Shown here piece after piece: positions 1 through 34,555 of a DNA stretch of 64,000 bases. The DNA lies in assembly GCF_022458985.1 (NCBI RefSeq), contig NC_061778.1, positions 6,155,501 through 6,219,500 of the forward strand. The letters are read 5' to 3'. Position 1 is the stretch's first letter, and every line of letters starts with the position of its first letter. This DNA is from Mugil cephalus (taxonomy: Eukaryota > Chordata > Actinopteri > Mugiliformes > Mugilidae). The position numbers and the translations under genes are program-made. The notes beneath the pieces were generated by a model, which worked only from the letters and a program-made list of their open reading frames with translations, was not told the origin of the DNA and made no database searches.

Positions 1-753
1 GCGTTAACAGGAAATGGCGTGTGTCCTATGCTGTCTTTGCCGTGCCCTGACTCTAACAAAGCAGGCCATCCCTCTCCGTTTTGTGAAAGAGATATCTTAG
101 AAATGGGAAGCGTTTGCAACGAAAGTGAGTTGAGTTTGACACACTGTGGCTTACCCCGCGAGCTTCCGACCCCAGGGCAGGCAAATCCACCAGAACTCAT
201 TGAGCAAGCGGGCACCGACATGAAACAGACTGTGGAGACGCTCGGTGCTGAAAGCAGCTGTGACCCCAGCTCATGTCCACTCAAGATATCAGAGGCGGTC
301 GATTGCGACACAGTATTAGAGAAGAGTGAGGCCCCATTTGAAGAGGGAATGACAGGTGATCTGTCAGACCCTACGCTGACCGCTCTGAGTCATGACGAGC
401 CGTTCGGGGAAAGGAGCCGTGAGGAAAGGGAAGTGGCTGAACATTTGGCAAAAGGGTTTTGGCCTGACCTGTGCCCATCTCAGGTTCCACCACTGCCCCT
501 TGACCCTGTGGACCAAAACAATCTGGCAAAAGCGTCCGATTTTCACTGGCTGAAGCAGCTGGACTTGAGCTCCAGTGTAGGAGACTGTCCCTTCCTCAGA
601 GACCTTGGGACAGGCGATGAACCTGCCGCACACGCTGACAACTTGTCCCAGGCAGAGAAGAGTCCCTACATGTCCCCCTCGCTCAACTCTGGGGATGACT
701 CTGACCTGGACACAGATGGAGACACTGAGGCCAACAACAAACGAGCAGCTGAG
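1..753 (+). CDS. bach1: bach1 large internal exon (partial at the window edge)
   Basis: The frame is open from base 1, so the exon continues to the left. It encodes the long linker between the BTB and bZIP domains, with five CP dipeptides and an acidic end ([17 protein letters not shown]). The donor is GT at 754-755 after a complete GAG codon. Reading on past the donor hits a stop within 40 bases, which supports the splice. A block around 451-500 ([10 protein letters not shown]) and another at 583-600 (DCPFLRDLG) look like conserved BACH1 heme-responsive segments. Confidence 0.9.
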
Positions 754-2325
754 GTCATTGCAATTCTAAGCCCATGTTTGTTATTTTGGTAGCTAAAGGC
801 CATAAGTGAAATAAATATAACTTATAAACCTCTGCTTTACAGATTCAGCTCCCGTTCCCAGTGGAGCAGATCTCTGCGTTGAGTCGCAGCGCCTTCCAGC
901 AGCTTTTGAGACAGCACAACCTGACTCAGGATCAGCTGGAGTTTGTCCACGATGTCCGTCGACGGAGTAAAAACCGCGTGGCTGCACAGCGCTGCCGAAA
1001 GAGGAAACTGGACAGCATACACCAGCTCGAATGTGAAATCAAAAAATTAGTAAGTTGACTTAATATGTCCACTTTTCCCACTGATGTGAGTACTTTGAGA
1101 CTTTTAATGACCTCTAGCAGAGCCGTATATTAGAGAGAGTCTGGCCATCTCAAATCATGGATTAATACAATCGGAGAGAAGATCCTACAGTGTAACCCTA
1201 TGGGGCAGACGTGCCATGTTGAAATAAATGTGTTATTTCCACCTTTAACGGGCCTATAAATGTTATTGCCAACATCTGTCAATATGTAAAAGTCCCTCAC
1301 TTAAATATCCCAGCATCTGCTTACTTTAAATATCTTAAATGAGCCTGTAAAATGTTTTGTAGCCCAGTCACCTCATCAGTCATGGAGCCGTGTTTACCTT
1401 CTCCTCAGTCTCCTGTTTTCATTCATCGCTGTTAAAAGTTTGAAGTTAGTCAGAAAAATGAGCACGGCGTCATATTTTGACTTTTAATCCAATTTTATTC
1501 TGTTATTGCCACTTCGTTAGTTAGTTAGATGTATTTTACATTGTGCCCATGAAACACGTGACCAGCTCAGAACCAATCAGCATAGAGGGATTCAGACGGT
1601 CCATTCCCTAGTTGACCAGACTCTCTAATATACTAGTGGTACTTGGTGGAAGTACTTTTGTCTTCCTTAAACATGTTTTAAGCACGGTTCCACCACCACT
1701 GTCACCCAACAAAAGCGTTGATTTCGCAATAAAGTCAGTACGCTCGGTTTGTAAAAGTACATGAATGCATCTCACCCCTTTCCTCACTGAAACTGCTCGG
1801 TAGAAATTCTGTAGCACCTGGTAAATGGTGAATGGTAGTTTTAGATGTACAGATGGATCAAATTGGACCCGAATATTAAATGATCTTGACTGACGAAGGG
1901 ACAAATTAGCAAAAGTAATAAGAAGCTAAAACAACTAACGTTTACTATTATCTTCTCAACAGAAAAGTGAAAAAGAGGTGCTGCTGCAGGAGCAAACAGA
2001 GCTCAAGCAAAGTCTTGAGGAGATGCAGAAGAGCCTGCGCGGGCTGTGCAAGAATGTCAGCATCGAGTCTGGCTCCGACCAGGACCACCTGCATCTTCTC
2101 GCCAAGCTCTCCTCACCGGACTTTCCCATCTCTTCCTCTGGCCTCGAGGGAAAAAACAAAGAGCCACAGATCACTATTGAAATGGTAAGTTGCTCTTCGG
2201 TTTGTGAACAAAGTGGGCCACCTGCAGACTCGGTTCACACGAATGCACCGCAGGCCACCGCAGAAGATGCAGGCTGCCCTGTTCCTTTGCCCAACGCCTG
2301 TCTGGACACGAACAACAGCCTATAA
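1..2325 (+). CDS. bach1: bach1, 3' part of the gene (three coding exons, 5' end outside the window)
   Basis: BACH1 is a nuclear BTB-bZIP repressor that pairs with small Maf proteins on antioxidant-response/MARE sites, such as those of heme oxygenase-1, and is released by heme binding to Cys-Pro (CP) motifs. The window holds exons 1-753, 843-1049 and 1963-2325, joined in phase 0 at both junctions. The acidic stretch before the bZIP, the basic region with [12 protein letters not shown], and the following leucine zipper are all visible. CP dipeptides lie at 22-27, 43-48, 274-279, 472-477, 586-591 and 2275-2280. The BTB domain is missing because the reading frame runs open off the left edge. The family and its position next to grik1 (as on human chromosome 21) are secure. 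Which teleost bach1 duplicate this is cannot be told from the window. Confidence 0.93.
843..1049 (+). CDS. bach1: bach1 bZIP basic-region exon
   Basis: The acceptor AG is at 841-842 and the donor GTAAGT starts at 1050. The exon encodes the CNC-type conserved region ([18 protein letters not shown]) and the basic DNA-contact region [19 protein letters not shown], then the first zipper heptad. The intron before it is only 87 bases. Confidence 0.95.
1963..2325 (+). CDS. bach1: bach1 terminal exon: leucine zipper and C-terminus
   Basis: The acceptor AG is at 1961-1962. It continues the zipper ([20 protein letters not shown]) and then the C-terminal heme-responsive tail, with a CP motif at 2275-2280 (GCPVPLP), and stops at 2323-2325. 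A perfect donor-like GTAAGT starts at 2185 inside the exon; see findings. I chose the read-through to the stop because the tail keeps the expected CP motif. Confidence 0.88.
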   Translation, partial: KSEKEVLLQEQTELKQSLEEMQKSLRGLCKNVSIESGSDQDHLHLLAKLSSPDFPISSSGLEGKNKEPQITIEMVSCSSVCEQSGPPADSVHTNAPQATAEDAGCPVPLPNACLDTNNSL

Positions 2326-2534
2326 TTGGACTCCAATTCTTTTGTCATTTCTAATTATGCAGGACCACAAGGCTAATGGTGGACCACGATTGTATACTGT
2401 ATTCCTCTTTGTGGATGAAAAAAAAGGTTTCCTTTATATTGTGCTGAATTATTTCTGCCTGATTGAGGCATCTTAAATGGACACTGAAATGTGAAACATT
2501 TCTTTCTCTGGATTTCTAATCTGGATTTTACTGT

Positions 2535-2540
2535 AATAAA
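2535..2540 (+). other. candidate bach1 poly(A) signal
   Basis: AATAAA 210 bases after the bach1 stop. A second copy is at 3087-3092. Which one is used cannot be told from the sequence. Confidence 0.4.
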
Positions 2541-4780
2541 CAGATTTCAGTATTCGTCAGTTTTAAGGTGCAGACAATTTTCAGGTAATTCCCAAACATT
2601 TCAATCTGTAAATTAGGTTTTTCTCAGGGAAACTCATAACCTGACTGTGTTTTGAATCTCGCTGCACATCCTCACCTCCTTCAACCTGCTCATTTAGGAA
2701 CATTTATACTAAGGCATCTATAATTACAATCGGTATGATTTTATGTTGTTTCTTTGATTAAATATGCACGTCACTAACTGAACTTTTTAGATTAGATTAA
2801 TACGGATAGTTTGAAGGAATAACTGTGGAAAAACTCGAGGAATGGTTATAGTGTGTCTGAAATGTTACAATGGAACATAAGAAATTATGTTATCTGATGC
2901 AAAATGTGCCTTATGCAATAGTGTAGCGTGACTTCTGAAAGATTAAGGTGTTATTTTTGCATATTCTTGTCTTAAGCACTGTTGCACATTAACCCAGAGC
3001 TAATATGGATGGCATTATCTTACATTTAGGTCTGTTTGCATGTTGAGGATTTTTTTATTAAATGCTTTCATGAAATAACAGATTTAAATAAACGTTTATT
3101 ACCAGTCATTGATTCATTTTAAACACATCAGACATTAATTCTGTTTTTATTCGTGTACAGTAACAGAGTTTGCCCAGTAGAGGGAAGTATAGCTCCACCT
3201 CACCAGCTACGCAGATCATAAACGTACCGACAGCAGCACTGCAAGACTATTCCTTTGCAGCTTTTATTGAGATTTCTCTTGGAAAGTTTTATGTTTAGTC
3301 CAGGTGTTGAGTTTAAAAAAAATTTGCAACCTTTAAGGAACTTCAGTGGTTTATAGATTTATTGGTTTTACAATGATTCTGATAATACTGATCTGATCTG
3401 GTAATGATATAATACTCATTAGTTGGAGAGAGGACTCAAATAAGGGTGGAAATGAAAGGCAAACTCAGATGAGCCTGATAAAATGACTTGCTATGTGAAC
3501 AGCAGACAAGAAATTAAAAAACGAAGGTGTACGTGACAGCCACTCCTGTAATCCATCTGTCCAAACTCAGACGTGAGACTTGTTATGCTGACGGAAGCCT
3601 TCTCGATTTGAAATCAAATACTTTTCCTTCACAACACTAGCCAACGACAGACTTTATCCACGCAGCTCATTTTTACACGAACGCCGCACATCACGAAACC
3701 GACTCATTTATCCTCAAACTTTAATGCTTTGCAGACTGGGCAGACACGATGAAACCGTGGAGTCACGGTTAAACCAGTGAACTTTACACTGCTTTATGGT
3801 GGTAGCCTTCTCTAAATTCATCCTAACCCCTCTCTTCCATCACGGCACGCCACATTTTGTGCAGACCACGCAATGTTTTTCATGCATGGCTGGATGTGTA
3901 AGTCATTATAGGTCAAGGCGTGAGATTCAGCAAAATTATTAAACCATTAAAAAAAAGAAAAAAGAAAAATGAATGTGACTTCCTACGTGTTTGTTACCAC
4001 AGCCATCGCCATACTGTTACCATTTTGCTGCTAATTCTTGTAAATTACAAGTCACATGCGCATATAAAATAATTAATATAGTGCTCTGTTGTATCCACAC
4101 TCTCATACAGCTGACTTTTGGCAGGAAACATAATAGCAATTGTTTTCAGTGAAAACTTATTGTTGCTTGTTTACTGGGAGGGTGAGGATGTCCATCTTTG
4201 AGCTGTCAACAAAACTTGGATAAACATTTGTTAAAGTTGATATAGTTGGGACGTCACCACAGCAATAACATGTGACAGTGGCATGAGTTCCCTCTTCTCA
4301 TTTTGAGCGTCTTATATCAGACTTGCTCAAACAGACTGGCGTTAAATAGAGAAACCGTTTTAAGAAGGTCTCATAAAGCTGAAGAAGCAATTTTGTCCTC
4401 TGATATGAATTGTTATTTTACGTCTAATAAAACAGCCAGTGTAGCACTCGGGGACATTGACAGAAAAAGCAATCTCATTGTGTTTTTCCTCAGGACGGAA
4501 TCCTCAAGGTTAAAGTGGTAATTACACCAGAAACCCTGAAGCGACTAATAACACTTGTACCTGTCTTTGAGACCTAGACTCACGCACATACTTGGACTCG
4601 CAAAGCTCTGAACTCGACAAGTGGGTGAAAGTCAAAGGGATTAGATGCTGATAATAGTACAGATATTATATATATTTGTGCTGCCATGACGAACCAGTGT
4701 AAAATCCTCAAGTTAATGGTTGTCATCACCTGCGAATACCAAAAATGAATTTCCTTCTCAAAAATTAGTATTCTTCCCCG

Positions 4781-4806
4781 GTGTGTGTGTGTGTGTGTGT
4801 GTGTGT
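4781..4806. repeat. (GT)n microsatellite
   Basis: 13 perfect GT units. Confidence 0.95.
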
Positions 4807-5947
4807 TTTATACACAGTTTAGACTTAGAAGCATTGTGGTGCAAAAGTAAGATTATCCTCTTTTGCAAGCTACCCAGGACGAGAGACTTGATTTGAGGAG
4901 GAAGCAGCTGTGCGGCATGGCAAGGTCAGAGGCTCGTAATCCGCGGCCTCATTCATGCGAGATTAAAAACCTGCTCTGAGTTCTGATTAAGAACGCAGGG
5001 TTAGAAGATTAAAGACCAGCAAACAAAATGAAAGCAGTTAAAGCCCAATCCTGGAATTCATCAGAATACCAAAACCTTAAACTGTCATAACGTGAGATTA
5101 ATGCAAAGCCCCCGTGACCTCTGTCTTTATATGTCTTCTGTGTCGGGGCCTATATTTTCTTTATTTGCCCAAAAATCTAGATGCAGCGTTCTTCCACATT
5201 CTTTCATGTGAATTCCCTCTTAATCAAAATGAAATACATGGAAATCAGTATGAACTGTCTCAGATTGAAATCACAAGACCTTAATTTAATTTTTAGTTTT
5301 GTTTGTTTCTTTTCTTTTTTTTTTTTAAAAAAAGTGTTTGTGTGCCTATTGTGTGATTCCAGTCATTATCCTCTGACTGACAGACTCCAGTTTACTCGGG
5401 TAGAAGAGATTAGGAAACAGGAGGTGAGTAAAAAGAAAAAAGAAAAGAAAAGAAAACATCTGGAAGTTATCTTGCTTACAAAACTGCTAAAACAGAAAAT
5501 TATATATATGCGAATAAAATAGTAGATCTAGTAGGTCCCGTTAAAGTTGCAATGTCTTAACATCTATTGCATGATTATGTTGAAATATAAGAACAATACA
5601 AACCAAAGTTCTTTATATTATAGTCCTGTCTTTCATCTCAATATAAACTGGATTGTAGCCTGTAGAATGCACCTTTTTATATTTATATTAAAAATCCACT
5701 GACTTCTGCCCTGAATTTGTGAATGTACAGTTAAGAAGCGGACAGACATATAGCACAGGTCAAAATCCTAGAGAACAACACTTACAATCAATCCCAGCAA
5801 AAGGTCGACAACCTTCTTGCAACACAAGTCTTATAATCTGATGGGTATCCTAACTGATTACATGGTGAAGTGACTATGAACTTATGAACTGTAGTTGTAG
5901 GGCAGAGAAGGGGACTGTATCCTATTGACAGGATCCTATTGACAGGA

Positions 5948-5949
<2 letters not shown>

Positions 5950-6005
<56 letters not shown>
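5950..6005. repeat. (TA)n microsatellite
   Basis: About 28 perfect TA units, preceded by two direct copies of a 14-base sequence (cctattgacaggat) at roughly 5920-5949. Open frames across it are repeat artefacts. Confidence 0.95.
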
Positions 6006-6008
<3 letters not shown>

Positions 6009-6503
6009 AGTATACTGTATATAGGGCCATAATCCCAAAGAAATGGGAGAATGGAGGGGACCCCAGTTCAGCTATCACCCTGATCTGCAAGTCAGATTAA
6101 CAGCTGTTTGTACGGAGACAGATTTCAGTCACACTTGTGTTCTCATCTTAACTATTGTCCCTTTGTTGCGTTCACGACGCTGGAATCACAAGGAAAAGTG
6201 CCTTTCAGGACGACATGTCTCCGAGAAGAAGTCGCACTGTATCGGAGTGCGATTATTTAACTCATAATTCACGGGGAAATTGTCAGACTTTATCAGTGTC
6301 GAGAGCCAACTGGAAAGGCGCAAATGATGCCTGCAATTCTGCCAAGTACATTGGTTTTTAATTAACTTCGCTATTGTGAAGAGATTCTGCAATGAATCAT
6401 TTTTTCAGCTTAGCAGTGCAGAAAAAAAAAATCCACAAAGCTTAAAGGAAGCCATCTTCCTTCAAACAAAGTCGCGCGGCGTAGGTTATTCATGCATTTA
6501 ATA

Positions 6504-6510
<7 letters not shown>

Positions 6511-6555
<45 letters not shown>
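6511..6555. repeat. (GT)n microsatellite
   Basis: About 22 perfect GT units. Confidence 0.95.
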
Positions 6556-6556
<1 letters not shown>

Positions 6557-8439
6557 TGAGGACTAAAAAGAAAAAAAAAAGAAAAAGCTTTGCCTGTATT
6601 ATAATCAACCAGCGAGTGTTACAATCAAACAGTCAGGTCGATGACCGGTTCACTCATACACTTCGATGCCCGGCTGGTGTTTGAAACTGCTGCGTTTGGG
6701 AACAATTTAAAACAGGATGTGGGATTTGCGGTTATTTATACATTTATATTTAACAAAAGTGAAATCAAATAAAAAAAAACGTAGGTGCAGACAGTTCCTT
6801 CTCTTAAGCTGTGTTTTGTGTGTCAGGGGAAGAAGCACACACGGTGTAATCCTGCCCTCTCCTTGACTTGGATTATTCTCTTCATTGTCATGTGACATTT
6901 ATAAGACGTACCAGGTCCTTCATGACAGCACTAAATACGACCAGCTGTTGTGGGGGGAAAAAAAGCTGTAAATACAACCTGGTTAAAAAAGAAACATGCA
7001 ACTGTGCATGGTTGTCAGGTCAGATAATTCAGAATTATTTCAAAGGTCAACGCAACTCTTAAATCTTAATTTCATTGCAGCTGTAGTTGGGTGTTTTTAA
7101 TGTGGTGATTATTAAACGGGTAAAGTAAGGACTGACTTGTCCTTATTATTTCGGTCCTGAAATTCGGCCGAATTATCCTGCGTGCGATTCAAATCCTGCA
7201 ACGCCGAGACAAACCGGGCACGGCTCAGTGTCACCTGTCAGATTCGGGGGCGAAAAGAATTTCATTACGTCCGCAGGATTTTCTAATCCGTGTGACAGCG
7301 CCCCTACAATTTTAAACCGGGACTGTGTAATATGTTTATAATCCACCACGTAATGAGGACGTTATTTACGAAAGCTAAGCCTGAGTGAGGTGAGCGCGCG
7401 GGGCTGATGGGAGTTGAAAGCAGGCGAAGGGTGAGGTTATTCAGGGATGCAAGGAGCCTGCGAGACGAGTCGCTGCCGTAGACTGCGAAATAAAGGTCAT
7501 TAAGCGCTTTAACACTGAAACCAGGGCTTGTATCTTGTGCGTTTTAACTGACGGTTTTAGTTAAAGAATCATGTGTTTCTTTACACCAATGGTTAATTAA
7601 AATAACATAACATAACCATGGTGATATACAGCGTAGTATGTAAGGAAATGTAAAAGGTAATACTAAAGTAGGCGTCATTGAACTTAAAACCTGACAACTG
7701 TTCCCCACAAAGAAAGATAACTACAGGATTGTGAAAAATGTGGGCAGCAACAATAACAAAGACCCTACTATTTTTCAAAGACATCAGATCCCAAAAGATT
7801 TGTGGGCAAAATCAAAAAGTGTGACGCCCCGGCTCGATAAAGGAAAACGCTGTGCGTGCAGATGTGGCCGCGATCCAAACAAAGCCCAAACCAGCTCGAA
7901 TTAAAGGTTAAAGGAGGCATTGTTCTCACATAACTTTAGTCGTTCCGAAAACAATTCCAACATGACAAAAACTTATACATGCATGTTCATATTACGTCGT
8001 ATGATACAAAAAGCGACAAAAAGTACAGACATTAAGCGACTTGATAAGTAAAATTCTCGGGGGGAGCACTCACTCAAAAACAAACTGGAAACGATTGAAT
8101 AAATCAAGATGTTTTGTTCTTCTTTCAAAATGCACGACTACATACAAAAGTGGCAAGTAGTGCAGCTGTGTCCGAGTCTGTGCGCGCTGCAAGTGTGAAA
8201 CATCTCAGAATCCATTCAGACCTATAACACGGCAGTCGTTGGCGTGAAGATACCACTACTGGGCTACGATATCATGACAGTGACACTTCTTCCACACCAC
8301 AAAGTTATAATGTTTCCTGCAAAAAAAACAAAACAAAACAGCAAGGCCAAGATGGTCAAGTGTCGTGACGTCAGAAGTCGACAAAAGATCTGTCATCATA
8401 AAAAGGGTTTCTAACGTATTCCTCCCTTCCCGACAAAAA

Positions 8440-8459
8440 TGTGTGTGTGTGTGTGTGTG
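8440..8459. repeat. short (TG)n microsatellite
   Basis: Ten TG units, just downstream of the grik1 stop and probably in its 3' UTR. Confidence 0.9.
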
Positions 8460-8641
8460 CTCTACGTGAAAACTACTGACAACACAAAACTCCGCGTTAA
8501 AAACAGCTCTTGATTGTAACAGTGCAGTTCGACACATTCAGACTCGATCGGCCCAGTGGTTACTGTAGTCCCGGCGAGGACAATGACGACACAGACGTGT
8601 GGTGGGTTCGTTGACGGTCTTCCATCGAGTCCACTGGAGTG

Positions 8642-31339
<22,698 letters not shown>

Positions 31340-33282
31340 GGTCATTCCTCCAGAGGCAAATTTACCATTTGAGATGAATTTTTCTGGCCTTCCTTAGTAA
31401 TTCATGCCGATAACTTGCCAGTTCTTGTATCCGTATCGAAAATAAACTGGCATCCGACCCACATCCATCCCTCACACATTGTGATGGGCAAAAACAACAA
31501 AAACACGCACTCCACTTGCAGTTGTTGCTGGATCAAAAGGCCTCCAGTTTTCCCATTCTACGATCCTTTATGTGCCGGTGAGGTTTTGCTTCTCATATTC
31601 GGACAAAACAGACATCCTTCTTCTCATGTTTTTTTTCCCGGTGCACACTTGAATTGTAGGCTGCAACTGAGGAGGAGGACCGTGCACTGTGCTCCTGATG
31701 TCAAGCTTGCAAGAATAGAAAACTGTTTCTGGTTTAAACTTTCAAAATAAAAGATGGAGTAGCAAATGTATGTAGACATCAATCATAAGTAAAGACTAAT
31801 TCATGTATTTCAGACATTTCTTGTGTATTTGAAATAAGTCACATAGTATTTATTTATTTATAGCTGTGTGCATTTTTATTGTTATATGATAATAATTTTT
31901 TTTCTCTGTACACAGTATCTTTATAGATGCAACTAATTTCCATATTCAACCACGTTTGCATTGCTTATAGTTATCATGCTTGATTCATGTAGATATTGTA
32001 TTTAAATGAATAATCTTTCCATTCTCTGAGAGACAAATTACCCATCACGTGAATGCTTTTATTGTGAAATCAAACCTCCTTTGCTTCCGTTGTCACTCGC
32101 TCTGTCTGTGGTTGACTTAAACACAGCTGAGCATCCCTCCCATACAAGCGCTCAATTGAGGGCACAGCCGAGCCGCTGATCCGCAAACATGGATACGTCC
32201 TGGAGATTAACTTCAAATCTGGCAACATTCGACCTCGACAACGTCTTTGCTTTGGTACACCGAGGAATGATTAAATCTTTGCTCCGGTCCTGATGGAAAC
32301 GCAAATCTAATCTTCAAACTGGTCGGTGACGCTCCCTTGAAGATTAACTACCTCAGACCATTTATCTGATAGAGTCTTGTAGTTAAATAAAATGTGTTGG
32401 CGTTAACCATGTTGCTTAATGCATTCCTTGAAGCAGAAAGGTTTGGTGTGGAAGTTAAAAGATTTCCCTGCTAAGTTACTTGAATCTGCAACAAGCACTG
32501 ATGCTCCAAAGCTCATGTCTCCCAGCAGTGGGAGGACTGTCCCCTGGGTTTTCTTGAGATTAGTGCAATCTTGCTATTATTTGACTCTGCACAGATTAGC
32601 TAAATTAGAAGCTAATATTTAAGAATGATTTCTCCAGTCACAGTGGATGTCCTCAAGAGACGATATTAAAGTTTTGCACAATTTTCCATTCCTGCTTCTG
32701 ATGTTTCTGAAAATTCAGCATAAAAAAAGTTTCACATTTTACTTTATTAATAAATATGACATTTAGTTTCATAAGAGAGTTTTTAATCTAAAGAAAGGCA
32801 CGTGAAACACACTGGGAAGAGGGTTTTATTCCTCTGACCTTTAGCCTCATCAGGTCTGAAGACTGTCTTCACGTTCTCTGGTGTCATCTAGTGGTGAAAA
32901 ACTGCAGTGCAAACTATGAGGCACCATTATGTCAGTGCAAAGATGTGTCTCTGTGCATAAAGTTAATGCCGTCGCTGATCAAAGTATAACTACAAGCCTA
33001 ATTTAGTAGCTCTTATTTGTAAACCCCCAGCTAATAAACACTTGCAACTCAAAATGTCAATTTAATGATCACAATTAATACAAACTACAAAAACTACTAA
33101 TTTTGATAAATTTATTTGATCACATGAGCAACTGGACAGAGACGTCTTGATAATAAAGGACATAAAAAAAAACAGGCAGCGATAACTGACACATTAGGAA
33201 ATGTACTGAACAGATCATTACAAGTATGCCAAACATACAGTTATGATGATTATGACTATGTACACTCATGCCAGGGCTAGCC
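31340..33282. other. grik1 upstream region and space to the claudin cluster
   Basis: It should contain the grik1 5' UTR and promoter on the minus strand. No TATA box or further exon could be assigned. No coding region seen. Confidence 0.5.
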
Positions 33283-33292
33283 TTTATTTATT
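33283..33292 (-). other. candidate poly(A) signals of the first claudin gene
   Basis: Two overlapping TTTATT sequences (AATAAA on the minus strand) about 180 bases after the claudin stop. Confidence 0.45.
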
Positions 33293-33466
33293 CTAACAAC
33301 GGGAGCTGGCACAACCCATGTCTTTTTTTCACAATGCAAATAAGAATGTGTTGACAGTAGAAAGAAGTTGAACACAATTTCATCTTCATAATTACCTTGA
33401 GTATAAAAGCACAGTGCTTTGTGTCTTCATTCATTAGCTGCAAAAAAATTCACTCTGCATTTTTCT

Positions 33467-34555
33467 TTATATATAAACACCTCGACCGCTCCCGCTGTGA
33501 GAGTCTGGATGGGCTATAGACGCCTTATAGCCTATGAAAATAGGACTGTGTGCAACTGGATGGAAGCTGGACTGATAGGACGCAGTGGGGTTGCCAGATA
33601 TATAAGACATTGAATAAGGAGTGGGGTTCTGGCTCACGTACAAGGTGTTTCCAGAAGCGTACAGGCTTCCGGGATTAGAGCTCTGCATCGAGGCTTGGTG
33701 AGGCATGCTGCTTTGATACAACAGTGATGTATTTTCAGGCGGACCTGAGTTGTAAACAACAGGCGGGTTGAGTAGGGTCCCATCATTCGTCATCACCTGT
33801 GGAACGTTTTGCAGAGGCACATTTGACAGGTGTCCAATAGAGCTGTGCTGCAGAGAACTCCCGTATGAACTTGACTGAAGGCTGGAAGCGGTTGAGATGG
33901 GCCGATACGGCATCAGATTCGCTCTGTTTGGTACTGTCTTGTAACTGAGTAAGTTCGCCTGTGGGTACACGTCAAATGAGCCTTTGTCTGAGGGCACGCG
34001 GCGGCAGAGGAACAACAAGCCTGAGGCGAAAAGGACGGCGCCGGTCACCCAACCAATGTAGAGAGCCTCTCCTAGCTCCCTCTTCTGGGCGTCAATTAGC
34101 AAAGGATTGTAAAAATCCGTAATGATTACGTGACCTGTCCACGACACGGGGATAAAGACGCAGATGCTGGCTGCGAGCTGCATACCTCCAGCGACCATTA
34201 GGATAATAGTCTTAGCCCGGTCGTTACCCCGAATACAGGAAATGCACTGCATCCCTGCCAGACCCGCAAGGAGCCCCAGTCCAGACAAGGCCACAGAACA
34301 GCACATCAGACCCCTGGCAGCCTGCAGCTCTGGGGGCAGAAACAGCAGGGAGTCGTACACCTTGCACTGCATCCTGATGTTGGCCTGTCGGTAGCAGTTC
34401 ATCCACAATCCCTCCCAGCGGGTTTCCATCACAATTATATCCGCTCCAATGAAAGCGGTTACCTTCCACATGGGCAGCCCTGTGGTAGCCGCTGCGCCGA
34501 TCAGCCCAATCAGGCCAGTGAACATCGCAGCAAGCTCAGAAACACCTTGAACCAT
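33467..34555 (-). CDS. claudin-8-like protein with a very long C-terminal tail (intronless)
   Basis: A 362-residue claudin, a four-pass tight-junction protein that sets paracellular ion permeability. Trp30, GLW (49-51), Cys54 and Cys64 form the claudin signature in extracellular loop 1. TM1 is about 8-28, TM2 about 82-102, TM3 about 117-138 and TM4 about 163-184. The stretch WMNCYRQANIRMQCKVYDSL is claudin-8-like. The cytoplasmic tail is about 175 residues, against roughly 40 in mammalian claudin-8, and is rich in Ser, Tyr, Asn and Pro. It ends VYI, so the usual terminal Tyr-Val PDZ ligand is altered. ATG at 34555-34553 has A at -3 and G at +4. It is first of four tandem same-strand claudin genes. 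Confidence 0.93.
   Translation of the reverse strand: MVQGVSELAAMFTGLIGLIGAAATTGLPMWKVTAFIGADIIVMETRWEGLWMNCYRQANIRMQCKVYDSLLFLPPELQAARGLMCCSVALSGLGLLAGLAGMQCISCIRGNDRAKTIILMVAGGMQLAASICVFIPVSWTGHVIITDFYNPLLIDAQKRELGEALYIGWVTGAVLFASGLLFLCRRVPSDKGSFDVYPQANLLSYKTVPNRANLMPYRPISTASSLQSSSYGSSLQHSSIGHLSNVPLQNVPQVMTNDGTLLNPPVVYNSGPPENTSLLYQSSMPHQASMQSSNPGSLYASGNTLYVSQNPTPYSMSYISGNPTASYQSSFHPVAHSPIFIGYKASIAHPDSHSGSGRGVYI

Larger units (their letters stand above)
2326..8641. other. bach1 3' UTR, intergenic DNA and probable grik1 3' UTR
   Basis: No coding exon is recognisable here on either strand. bach1 3' UTR runs rightward with candidate AATAAA signals at 2535-2540 and 3087-3092. grik1 3' UTR should run leftward from 8641. 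I searched for the long GluK1 C-terminal tail exon of mammals (CLSFNAIMEELG-like) on the minus strand and did not see it. The stretch also contains several microsatellites (4781-4806, 5950-6005, 6511-6555, 8440-8459). Confidence 0.6.

Noticed and set aside
5788-6090. A 100-codon minus-strand open frame
   Set aside because: It runs through a (TA)n microsatellite and encodes an Ile/Tyr repeat, so it is a repeat artefact.
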